A DNA stretch of 64,000 nt, taken from the NCBI GenBank assembly GCA_016521575.1, contig JAEKDP010000005.1:62001-126000 (forward strand), in the 5' to 3' direction. Made by a program: the position numbers and the translations under genes. Source of the stretch: Rhodobacteraceae bacterium F11138 (GTDB lineage: Bacteria > Pseudomonadota > Alphaproteobacteria > Rhodobacterales > Rhodobacteraceae). The stretch's first letter is position 1, and each line of letters starts with the position of its first letter. Below the pieces are notes generated by a model. It saw only the letters and a list, made by a program, of their open reading frames with translations, searched no databases and had not been told where the DNA came from. This document shows positions 57,618-64,000 of the stretch, one piece after another.

Positions 57618-58919
57618 ATGGGTAAGGTCATCGCAACGCTGCTGGGTTTGCTGACGCTGTTTCTGGGTAGCGGGCTGTGGATCGGACTTGCGCTGGTGGG
57701 CACTGGTTTGGGTCTGGTGGAACTGTTTCGGCCCGCCATGCCCGCTCTGAAACTCGTGGCGCAACAAACCTGGAACACGGTGGCGGCCCCTGAGCTGCTG
57801 GCGTTGCCGCTTTTCATCCTGATGGCGGAAATCCTGTTTCGCACCCGTATATCCGAAGCCCTGTTTACGGGCCTGTCGCCCTGGCTGCGGCGGGTGCCCG
57901 GGGGGCTGAGCCATCTCAATGTCATGGGCTGCACGCTGTTTGCTTCGGTTTGCGGGTCGTCTGCGGCCACCACCGTGACGGTCGGGCGCATCACCGCCAA
58001 AGAGCTGATAAACCGCGGGTATGACCGTGATCTGGTCACCGGCAGCCTGGCCGGGGCGGGAACGTTGGGTTTTCTGATCCCGCCGTCGACCATCATGATC
58101 ATCTATGGCGTCATGGCCGAGGAATCCATCCTGCGGCTGTTCATGGCCGGAATTCTGCCGGGGGCAATGCTGGCGGTCGGGTACATGGGGTATATCGGCA
58201 TTCGCGCAGTGCTGAACCCTGCGCTGATCGGCACCCCGCCCGCGCCCAGCAGCCTGTTGGAGAAGCTGCGCGCACTCAGGGATCTGGCGCCGTTGCTGCT
58301 GCTTATCCTGGGTGTGATCGGGTCGATGTACGGCGGTATTGCCTCTCCGACCGAAGCGGCGACGGTCGGGGTCGCCGGGTCTGTCCTGATCGGATTTGTG
58401 CAACGCACGCTTGATCTGCGCGGGCTTTACACGGCGGCGCGCCGTGCCGCCGAAACCTGCGCCATGATCGGGTTGATCATGATCGGCGCGATGCTGTTGT
58501 CCACGGCCATGGGGTATCTTGGGGTGCCGCGCTTCATCGCCACCGAAATCCAGAGCTGGGGCATGTCGCCGCTGATGCTGATCTGTGTGTTGCTGGTATT
58601 CTATGTGATGCTGGGCACCGTGATGGAAGGGTTGGGGATCATCGTCATGACCCTGCCTATCACGCTGCCGCTGGCGATTGCCGCCGGATATGACAAGGTC
58701 TGGTTCGGAATCTTCATCGTCATCGTGGTGGAAATGGCCCAGATCACGCCCCCTGTCGGGTTCAACCTGACGGTGATTCAGCGGCTCACCGGTGATAGCA
58801 TGGGTCGCATCACCCGCGCGACCTTGCCGTTCTTTTGCATCATGGCAGGGTTCGTCATGCTTCTGGCGCTGTTTCCCGGGATCGTGCATGTGGTGCCCGA
58901 CCTGATGCGTTCAGGTTGA
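57618..58919 (+). CDS. dctM: TRAP transporter large permease (DctM family)
   Basis: A 433-residue membrane protein with about 12 helices, with the DctM segments SVCGSSAATTVTVGRIT, AGTLGFLIPPSTIMIIYG, ASPTEAATVGVAGS and EMAQITPPVGFNL. I chose ATG 57618, 8 bp after dctQ, which gives MGKVIATLLGLLTL; earlier in-frame codons lie inside dctQ. It is the ion-coupled transport channel of the TRAP system. Confidence 0.88.
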   Translation: MGKVIATLLGLLTLFLGSGLWIGLALVGTGLGLVELFRPAMPALKLVAQQTWNTVAAPELLALPLFILMAEILFRTRISEALFTGLSPWLRRVPGGLSHLNVMGCTLFASVCGSSAATTVTVGRITAKELINRGYDRDLVTGSLAGAGTLGFLIPPSTIMIIYGVMAEESILRLFMAGILPGAMLAVGYMGYIGIRAVLNPALIGTPPAPSSLLEKLRALRDLAPLLLLILGVIGSMYGGIASPTEAATVGVAGSVLIGFVQRTLDLRGLYTAARRAAETCAMIGLIMIGAMLLSTAMGYLGVPRFIATEIQSWGMSPLMLICVLLVFYVMLGTVMEGLGIIVMTLPITLPLAIAAGYDKVWFGIFIVIVVEMAQITPPVGFNLTVIQRLTGDSMGRITRATLPFFCIMAGFVMLLALFPGIVHVVPDLMRSG

Positions 58920-58974
58920 GACTGAGCCGCCGACCTTGCCGAGATTTGAATTGCCATACCGAGACGCACCAAGA

Positions 58975-59703
58975 ATGACCCCAAGTTTCCTTCCCTCAGG
59001 TGATCGCGCGCTGATGTTGAAGTTCAGCGACAGCATAGATGCGTCGGTCAACGCGCGGCTGGTCGGATTCGCCGACCGTTTGCGACAGGGTGCCATCGCG
59101 GGGCTGGTCGAAATCGTGCCGACCTATGGGTCGCTGCTGATCTGCTATGACCCTGAACATTTGCGCGGTGCCGCGTTGGAAAAGCGGCTGCTTGCCCTGT
59201 GGGAGGGAACAGGAACAGAAGATAGAACCGAAAGATACTGGGAAGTGCCCTGCCTCTACGGTGGCGAGGTCGGGCAGGATCTGGACGATTTGGCTGCCGA
59301 CAAGAACCTGACCCGAGACGAGCTGATCGCGCTGCATGCCGGGGCCGAATACCGGGTCTACATGATCGGGTTCGCGCCGGGTTTTGCCTATCTGGGCGGT
59401 TTGCCCGAGATCCTGCACACCCCGCGCCTGACCGTGCCGCGTCAGAATATCCCCGAAGGTGCCATCGGGATAGGCGGGCGTCAGGCGAGCATCAATTCGG
59501 TGGCAGGGCCGTCGGGCTGGCGCTTTATCGGGTGGACCCCGTGGCGCAGTTTTGATCCGGCGCGGCCGGAACCCTGTCTGTTCCGGGCAGGGGATCGCAT
59601 CCGTTTTCGCCCCGTCGATACCGCCGAGGCTCGTGACATCGCCGCAGGTCTGTCTGCGGGCGATGTCATCCCGGAACCTCTCAAGGGGGAGGGGGCGGCA
59701 TGA
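58975..59703 (+). CDS. pxpB: 5-oxoprolinase subunit B (KipI-like)
   Basis: A 242-residue protein of the KipI/PxpB family with FLPSGDRALMLKFSDSID, VEIVPTYGSLLICYDP, a YMIGFAPGFAYLGGLPE signature and PRQNIPEGAIGIGGRQASIN. It forms the ATP-dependent 5-oxoprolinase with PxpC (immediately downstream, overlapping by 4 bp) and PxpA, whose gene is about 12 kb upstream on the opposite strand. I chose ATG 58975; an upstream TTG is possible. It follows the TRAP genes on the same strand. Confidence 0.88.
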   Translation: MTPSFLPSGDRALMLKFSDSIDASVNARLVGFADRLRQGAIAGLVEIVPTYGSLLICYDPEHLRGAALEKRLLALWEGTGTEDRTERYWEVPCLYGGEVGQDLDDLAADKNLTRDELIALHAGAEYRVYMIGFAPGFAYLGGLPEILHTPRLTVPRQNIPEGAIGIGGRQASINSVAGPSGWRFIGWTPWRSFDPARPEPCLFRAGDRIRFRPVDTAEARDIAAGLSAGDVIPEPLKGEGAA

Positions 59704-60755
59704 GCCTTGAAATACTGTCTGCCGGGCCGATGCTGACGGTACAGGATGCGGGCCGCAACGGGCTGCGTCATCTGGGGGTCTCGACCGCCGGGCCGATCGA
59801 TCCGGATGCAATGCTGCTGGCCAATGCGCTGTGCGGCAATCGCGATGATACGGCGGCGCTGGAATTTGCCGGGCCGGCCGGGCAGTTCCAGACCGACCGG
59901 GCCGTGCGCTTTGCCGTCACCGGGGCCGACTGCGATATACGCATCGATGCGCGCCCCGTCGCCGCCTGGGAAAGCCATCGTCTGACCCCCGGTGAAACGC
60001 TGAGTATTGGCGCCCCGCGTGACGGGGTCTGGGGGTATCTGGCGTTGTCCGGCGGGATCGAGACTGCGCCTGTTCTGGGATCGCGCGCCACCCACCTGCG
60101 CAGCGGTTTGGGCGGCGTCGACGGCCGTGCCCTGCGCAATGGTGACCGCCTGCTGCTGGGGCCTGATCGCAAGGTCCCCTGCTTGCGGCCAGCGCCACAA
60201 TCGTTGCCTGCACACTCACAAGAACCCGGGCCGATCCGGGTGATCCTTGGTCCGCAAAGCGACCGGTTCGCCGACGATATCCTGGCGCGGTTGACCTCTG
60301 CCAGTTTCACGGTCACGCCTCAGCGCGACCGTATGGCCATGGTGCTGGGCGGGGTCGAACTTCCCGCTGCCGGTGGCCATGATATCCTGTCTGACGGCAC
60401 GGTGCCCGGCTCCATCCAGGTGCCGGGGTCGGGCGCGCCGCTGGTGCTGTTGGCCGAAAGCCAGACGACCGGAGGGTATCCCAAGATCGCCACCGTTGCG
60501 TCGGTCGATCTTCCCCGGCTGGCGCAGATTCCGGTGGGCCGCACGGTACGGTTTGCCGTCATTTCCCGCGAAGAGGGGGAAGACCTGTGGCTGGCTGGCC
60601 GCCGCGCGCTGCGTGCGGTGCTGGCAGGGCTGACCGCAAAATCCGAAGGCATGTTGAGTTCGGATTACCTGTTGTCTTGTGATCTGGTCGGCGGGATCGC
60701 TGCGCCGGATGAAGTGGCCGGCACCGACTTGACCGCGCGTGGAGATCCGCAATGA
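59700..60755 (+). CDS. pxpC: 5-oxoprolinase subunit C (KipA-like)
   Basis: A 351-residue biotin-dependent-carboxylase-like/KipA protein. It opens SLEILSAGPMLTVQDAGRNGLRHLGVSTAGPIDPDAM and contains GYLALSGGIETAPVLGSRAT, ending with GGYPKIATVASVDLPRLAQ. It completes 5-oxoprolinase with PxpB and PxpA, converting pyroglutamate to glutamate in the cytoplasm. Starts and stops overlap with both neighbours, so it is cotranslated with pxpB and the next GntR. Confidence 0.9.
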   Translation: MSLEILSAGPMLTVQDAGRNGLRHLGVSTAGPIDPDAMLLANALCGNRDDTAALEFAGPAGQFQTDRAVRFAVTGADCDIRIDARPVAAWESHRLTPGETLSIGAPRDGVWGYLALSGGIETAPVLGSRATHLRSGLGGVDGRALRNGDRLLLGPDRKVPCLRPAPQSLPAHSQEPGPIRVILGPQSDRFADDILARLTSASFTVTPQRDRMAMVLGGVELPAAGGHDILSDGTVPGSIQVPGSGAPLVLLAESQTTGGYPKIATVASVDLPRLAQIPVGRTVRFAVISREEGEDLWLAGRRALRAVLAGLTAKSEGMLSSDYLLSCDLVGGIAAPDEVAGTDLTARGDPQ

Positions 60756-61453
60756 CCCGGCATGGCAACCTTGCGCGCGAAGCCCATCGCCGGATCATCG
60801 GCATGATGTTCGAAGGCGAATTGCGTCCCGGCGATGCGCTGCGCGAAGCCGCGCTGGGTGCGCGGTTGGGCATGTCGCGAACGCCTGTGCGCGAAGCCAT
60901 CAAACGGATAGAAAGCGAGGGGCTGGCCGCCGCGCAGGGCCGGTCGATCCGCGTGCGCCGCCTGCCGGCACGGGATGTCGAGGAAATCTTTTTTCTGCGG
61001 CTGCAACTGGAACCGGCCCTGGCGCGCGCGGCGACCCATCTTGCGGCGTCACGGCTGGATAGGCTCGAAACGCGAATCCGCAGCTTGAAAAAAGCGGGGC
61101 CGGACCGGGAAGACACGCAATGGGAAATCGACGACGCCCTGCACGACATGCTGGCCGAACCGTCCGGCAACCAGACCGCCCGCGCGGTGTTGACCACGTT
61201 GCGGCAACGCACATGCGGCTTTGATCATATCCAGCTGCCGGAACGGTTCCTGCAGAGCTGCGACGAACATCTGGCCATCATTGCAGCGGTCCGTGCCGGT
61301 CAGCCCGACGGGCTTGAAGCCGCCCTGAAGCAGCACCTGGAGAACGCGCGGGATGCGATCCTTGCCCGCCTGCGCGAGTGGCCCAGGGACCTGAAAGACA
61401 GCGATCCGAAAGACAGCGATCCGAAAGACGGGGGCACAGTCGGGAATGAGTGA
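60752..61453 (+). CDS. GntR-family (FCD) regulator with KDSDP repeats at C-terminus
   Basis: A 233-residue FadR-type regulator. The HTH (LAREAHRRIIGMMFEGELRPG, AALGARLGMSRTPVREAIKRIESEGL) is followed by an FCD helical domain (EIDDALHDMLAEPSGNQTA). The last residues contain a KDSDP tandem repeat encoded by a 15-bp DNA repeat, a likely dispensable low-complexity tail. It sits between pxpC and a 2-hydroxyacid dehydrogenase with overlapping stops and starts, so it is produced with the catabolic enzymes and probably regulates them. Confidence 0.87.
   Translation: MTRHGNLAREAHRRIIGMMFEGELRPGDALREAALGARLGMSRTPVREAIKRIESEGLAAAQGRSIRVRRLPARDVEEIFFLRLQLEPALARAATHLAASRLDRLETRIRSLKKAGPDREDTQWEIDDALHDMLAEPSGNQTARAVLTTLRQRTCGFDHIQLPERFLQSCDEHLAIIAAVRAGQPDGLEAALKQHLENARDAILARLREWPRDLKDSDPKDSDPKDGGTVGNE
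61393..61429 (+). repeat. 15-bp tandem repeat in the GntR 3' end
   Basis: The unit GAAAGACAGCGATCC is present twice perfectly (61393-61407, 61408-61422) and then partially (GAAAGAC to 61429). It encodes KDSDP repeats just before the regulator stop codon. Slippage here would change tail length by 5 residues without a frameshift. Confidence 0.75.
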
Positions 61454-62405
61454 CCGCAGATGTTTGATCCTGCAGCCCGTTCACGAGGCCGGTTTGCAAC
61501 GGCTGCGCGATCAGGGCGTCACCCCGGTCGTCTGTCCGTCGCCGGACATGGAGACCGTGGCGCGGCACATCCCCGGCTGCGTCGCCGCGATTACCCGCGA
61601 TGCCGGGTTTGACGCACGCGCGTTTGCGGCAGCGGATCGGCTGCGTGTGGTTGCCGTGCATGGGGCCGGGCACGATCCGGTGGACAAGGACGCGGCGGCC
61701 CGTGCCGGGGTGCTGATCGCCACGACGCCCGGAACCAACGCGCAATCGGTGGCCGAACTGGCGCTGGGGCTGGCCCTGGCGGTTGCCCGGCGTATTCCTC
61801 AGGCAGACCAGGCGATGCGCGGCGGCAGGTCCGGGTTCCGGGAAAGCGTGCGCTTCACCGAACTGGCGGGCGGTACCGCGGTGATCGTCGGCTGGGGCGC
61901 GACAGGTCGGGCACTGGGCACCATGCTGCATCAGGCTTTTGGCATGGACATCCTTGCCCATACGCCGCGGGTTCCGTCCGAAAGCTGGGTTACTCATGCG
62001 CCGGATTTGCATGCGGCGCTGGCTTTGGCCGATCTTGTTTCGCTGAACGCGCCCCTGCGCCCGGAAACCCGTCACCTGATCGACGCAGCGGCGCTGGCCG
62101 CCTTCAAGCCCGGTGCGATACTGGTGAATGTGGCCCGTGCCGGTCTTGTGGATGAAACCGCCCTGGCAAACGCTTTGCGCAGCGGGCAGCTGGCCGGTGC
62201 GGGGCTGGATGTGGCATCCGCCGCGGCGGGGCAGGGCGGGTTGTTGGGATGCGATACCGTGGTTTTCACCCCGCATTTGGGCGGCACCACCGAAGCCGCC
62301 TTGCGCCGTACCGCCACAGCCGCCGCCGACAACGTGATCGCGGCGCTGTCCGGCACCGTGCCCGATACCGCGATCAACCCCGAAGTCTGGAGTGTCCCCC
62401 GATGA
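61446..62405 (+). CDS. D-isomer-specific 2-hydroxyacid dehydrogenase
   Basis: A 319-residue NAD-dependent dehydrogenase. The Rossmann motif VIVGWGATGRALG (GxGxxG), NVARAGLVDETAL (catalytic Arg) and FTPHLGGTTEAA (catalytic His) are visible, with the DLVSLNAPLRPETRHLID segment between them. It interconverts a 2-oxo and a D-2-hydroxy acid in the cytoplasm. It overlaps the upstream GntR by 8 bp and the next gene by 4 bp. The GlcD-like oxidase encoded 17 kb upstream could act on the same hydroxyacid, but this is conjecture. Confidence 0.87.
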   Translation: MSDRRCLILQPVHEAGLQRLRDQGVTPVVCPSPDMETVARHIPGCVAAITRDAGFDARAFAAADRLRVVAVHGAGHDPVDKDAAARAGVLIATTPGTNAQSVAELALGLALAVARRIPQADQAMRGGRSGFRESVRFTELAGGTAVIVGWGATGRALGTMLHQAFGMDILAHTPRVPSESWVTHAPDLHAALALADLVSLNAPLRPETRHLIDAAALAAFKPGAILVNVARAGLVDETALANALRSGQLAGAGLDVASAAAGQGGLLGCDTVVFTPHLGGTTEAALRRTATAAADNVIAALSGTVPDTAINPEVWSVPR

Positions 62406-63694
62406 TCCTTCCTGCCACTGGTGCCCTATCTTCCGCGGACACACCCGACAGGGTTATTGCCCGGACCATTCGCCGCGTCCTTGACCGGGTCAACGCGCTG
62501 TCCGCGCCTGGCCCGGGCTGGACCCGACCGTCCTACAGCGATCTTGAAAGCCGCGCCCACAAGGTGATCGAAGAAGAGGCCGAGGCGCTGAAACTGGAAA
62601 CCAGCCGCGATGCCGCCGGCAATTTCTTTGCCCGTCTGCCGGGACAGGACCGCACGGCGCCGGCACTTTTCGTCGGCTCGCATCTGGACACGGTCAGCCA
62701 TGGGGGCGCCTATGACGGACAGGCAGGTGTCGCCGCTGCCCTGGCGCTGATCGCTGCCTGTCGCGCGTCAAAGATGCCGCCGCCCATGGATATCGTGCTG
62801 ACAGTCACGCGGGCCGAAGAAAGTGTCTGGTTCCCGGTGTCCTATATCGGCTCGCGGGCGCATCTGGGCGCGCTGACGGCCGCCGAGATGAAAGCGCCGC
62901 GCGCCGATACTGGCCAGAGCCTTGCCCATCACATGCGAGCGCAGGGGTTCGACCCTGACGCAGTGCTGGCCGCGCGCGCGCCCGACCCCGCCCGGTTTCT
63001 GGAATTTCACATCGAACAGGGCCCTGTCCTGCAGGAAGCTGGCGAAGCCTATGGTCTGGTGACCGCGATCCGGGGTGGGCTGCGCTATCGCGCGGCGCGG
63101 ATCACCGGACAATGGGCGCATTCCGGCGGCACACCGCGCGATCAGCGCGCGGATACGGTCGTGGCACTGGCCGATCTGGTGCTGGCCATGGATGGCGTCT
63201 GGGCGGATATGCTGGGACAGGGTGCGGACCTGACCGTGACCTTTGGCCGGGTCGATGGGGCGACCCCGGCCCATGCCATGGCCAAGGTTGCGGGGGAACT
63301 GGGATTTTGCCTTGATCTGCGGTCCCGCGATGTCGAGATGCTGGAGCGCGCCGACGATCATCTGCGCCGCGAAATGCGCCGGATCGAAACCACCCGTCCG
63401 GGCATCGTCTTTGATCTGGGTGCGCAAAGCCGCAGCCAGCCTGCGGTCATGTCCGGCGACATGCTTGACCGCATCGCACGCGGCGCCCGGCAGATCGGGG
63501 ACAGCCCGCGTCGCATGTTGTCAGGCGGTGGCCATGATGCGGCCGCCTTTGCGGTGGCCGGATGGGACAGCGCGATGATCTTCATTCGCAACTGGAACGG
63601 CAGCCATTGCCCCGAGGAAGGCATGGATGCGTCCGATCTTGAGCGTGCGGTCGGCGCTGTCTATGCGGCGGTGATGGCAGGGTGGATCCCATGA
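62402..63694 (+). CDS. M20-family carbamoylase/allantoate amidohydrolase-like
   Basis: A 430-residue zinc-dependent amidase of the hydantoinase/carbamoylase M20 branch. Motifs: FVGSHLDTVSHGGAYDGQAGVAAAL (His, Asp), TRAEESVWF (Glu-Glu), EFHIEQGPVLQE (His), GQWAHSGGTPRDQRADTV and SGGGHDAAAFA (final metal His). Relatives hydrolyse N-carbamoyl amino acids, allantoate or ureidoglycolate, releasing ammonia and CO2. Upstream in-frame starts lie in the dehydrogenase, so ATG 62402 (ATGA overlap) is chosen. It suits a pathway where a deiminase or amidohydrolase makes a ureido or carbamoyl intermediate. Confidence 0.86.
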   Translation: MILPATGALSSADTPDRVIARTIRRVLDRVNALSAPGPGWTRPSYSDLESRAHKVIEEEAEALKLETSRDAAGNFFARLPGQDRTAPALFVGSHLDTVSHGGAYDGQAGVAAALALIAACRASKMPPPMDIVLTVTRAEESVWFPVSYIGSRAHLGALTAAEMKAPRADTGQSLAHHMRAQGFDPDAVLAARAPDPARFLEFHIEQGPVLQEAGEAYGLVTAIRGGLRYRAARITGQWAHSGGTPRDQRADTVVALADLVLAMDGVWADMLGQGADLTVTFGRVDGATPAHAMAKVAGELGFCLDLRSRDVEMLERADDHLRREMRRIETTRPGIVFDLGAQSRSQPAVMSGDMLDRIARGARQIGDSPRRMLSGGGHDAAAFAVAGWDSAMIFIRNWNGSHCPEEGMDASDLERAVGAVYAAVMAGWIP

Positions 63695-64000
63695 ACCAGG
63701 AAACACTCTCTCAAGCGGCGTATCGCAGGCTGCGTGAAGATATCGCCAGCCAGAAGATCGCGCCGAACTCGGCTTTTACGGAAATCGAACTGGCCCGTGC
63801 GCTGGATATCTCGCGCACACCGCTGCGCGCCGCGCTTTCCCGCCTGCAACGGGAGGGTGTGATCGAAAGACAAGCAGGCGCCACCGTCCTGGTCCGGGCG
63901 ATCACCGTCGACAAACTGCTTGAAATACTGCTGCTGCGAAAGGTGCTGGAACGGGCCGCGGCGGAACGCGTCGCCGAGCGTCGCGGGCTCACGCCAGAGC
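63691..64000 (+). CDS. GntR-family regulator, N-terminal part (cut by window end)
   Basis: The first 103 residues of a FadR/FCD-type GntR. The HTH SQAAYRRLREDIASQKIAP, then LARALDISRTPLRAALSRLQREGVI, is at about 7-70, and the FCD domain begins with LLLRKVLERAAAERVAER. It starts on the stop of the carbamoylase gene (ATGA). It is the third GntR in the region, and its C-terminus lies beyond the window. Confidence 0.85.
   Translation, partial: MNQETLSQAAYRRLREDIASQKIAPNSAFTEIELARALDISRTPLRAALSRLQREGVIERQAGATVLVRAITVDKLLEILLLRKVLERAAAERVAERRGLTPE

Overview
The window is GC-rich, densely packed chromosomal or megaplasmid DNA that reads like a marine Rhodobacteraceae (Roseobacter-group) genome. That placement is inferred from gene content: several polyamine-type and amino-acid ABC importers, a TRAP importer, TetR/GntR/LysR-controlled catabolic operons with ATGA stop/start overlaps, and a sulfide/persulfide oxidation operon. 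No rRNA, tRNA or CRISPR array was seen. Nearly all of the sequence is coding, and the six-frame noise is antisense shadow of real genes.

Layout. (1) 1-2.0 kb: the tail of a trimethylamine-dehydrogenase/DgcA-like flavoenzyme, coupled to an ArgE-type M20 deacetylase. (2) 2.0-4.6 kb, minus strand: a LysR regulator and an HpaB-type flavin monooxygenase. (3) 5.0-10.6 kb: a PotABCD-type importer followed by a YtcJ-like amidohydrolase. (4) 10.6-11.5 kb: a frameshifted IS5/IS427-type insertion sequence sitting in a CTAG-like target. (5) 11.6-21.0 kb: a sulfide/persulfide module (Rrf2-like remnant, Crp/Fnr, DUF2892, two YeeE/YedE halves, two persulfide-dioxygenase-like metallo-beta-lactamase proteins, bacterioferritin, DUF442-SQR fusion, SulP), then a divergent CDF/MerR metal-efflux pair. 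A 13-bp palindrome GTGACAATRTCAC lies before both the regulator pair and the effector operon. (6) 21.4-23.4 kb: an MHYT-GGDEF-EAL protein. (7) 23.8-32.9 kb: an operon with VOC protein, thioesterase, CUT1-type ABC importer, MDR oxidoreductase and CoA ligase, ending with an unusual TetR regulator that has a hotdog-like N-terminus.

(8) 33.1-64 kb: a very large accessory catabolic region aimed at C-N bonds. It starts with a NodB-type deacetylase, a TetR and a second Pot-type importer, followed by an AbgB-like amidohydrolase, an amidinotransferase/deiminase, a TPP enzyme of the 5-guanidino-2-oxopentanoate decarboxylase type and a GlcD-like oxidase. Next come RraA, an aspartate-type aminotransferase, PxpA, a GntR, a DapA-family lyase, an agmatinase-family ureohydrolase and a DUF1989 protein. 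The last stretch holds an amino-acid ABC importer, two tandem M20 deacylases, a DctPQM TRAP importer, PxpB, PxpC, a GntR, a 2-hydroxyacid dehydrogenase, a carbamoylase-type M20 enzyme and another GntR.

The strongest system-level signal is in region 8. An 8-bp palindrome GGTATACC (mostly TGGTATACC) recurs at four promoter positions: before pxpA, before the adjacent gntR, before the dapA-like gene, and between DUF1989/agmatinase and the amino-acid importer. This suggests one GntR regulon that ties 5-oxoprolinase, a ureohydrolase, an importer and possibly the whole downstream array into one pathway. My working hypothesis is import and stepwise breakdown of a guanidino- and/or lactam-containing amino-acid derivative; the actual substrate is not determined by the sequence. 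A second recurring signal is that all five solute-binding-protein genes are followed directly by a GC-rich hairpin without a T tract, consistent with 3' mRNA protection that raises binding-protein expression.
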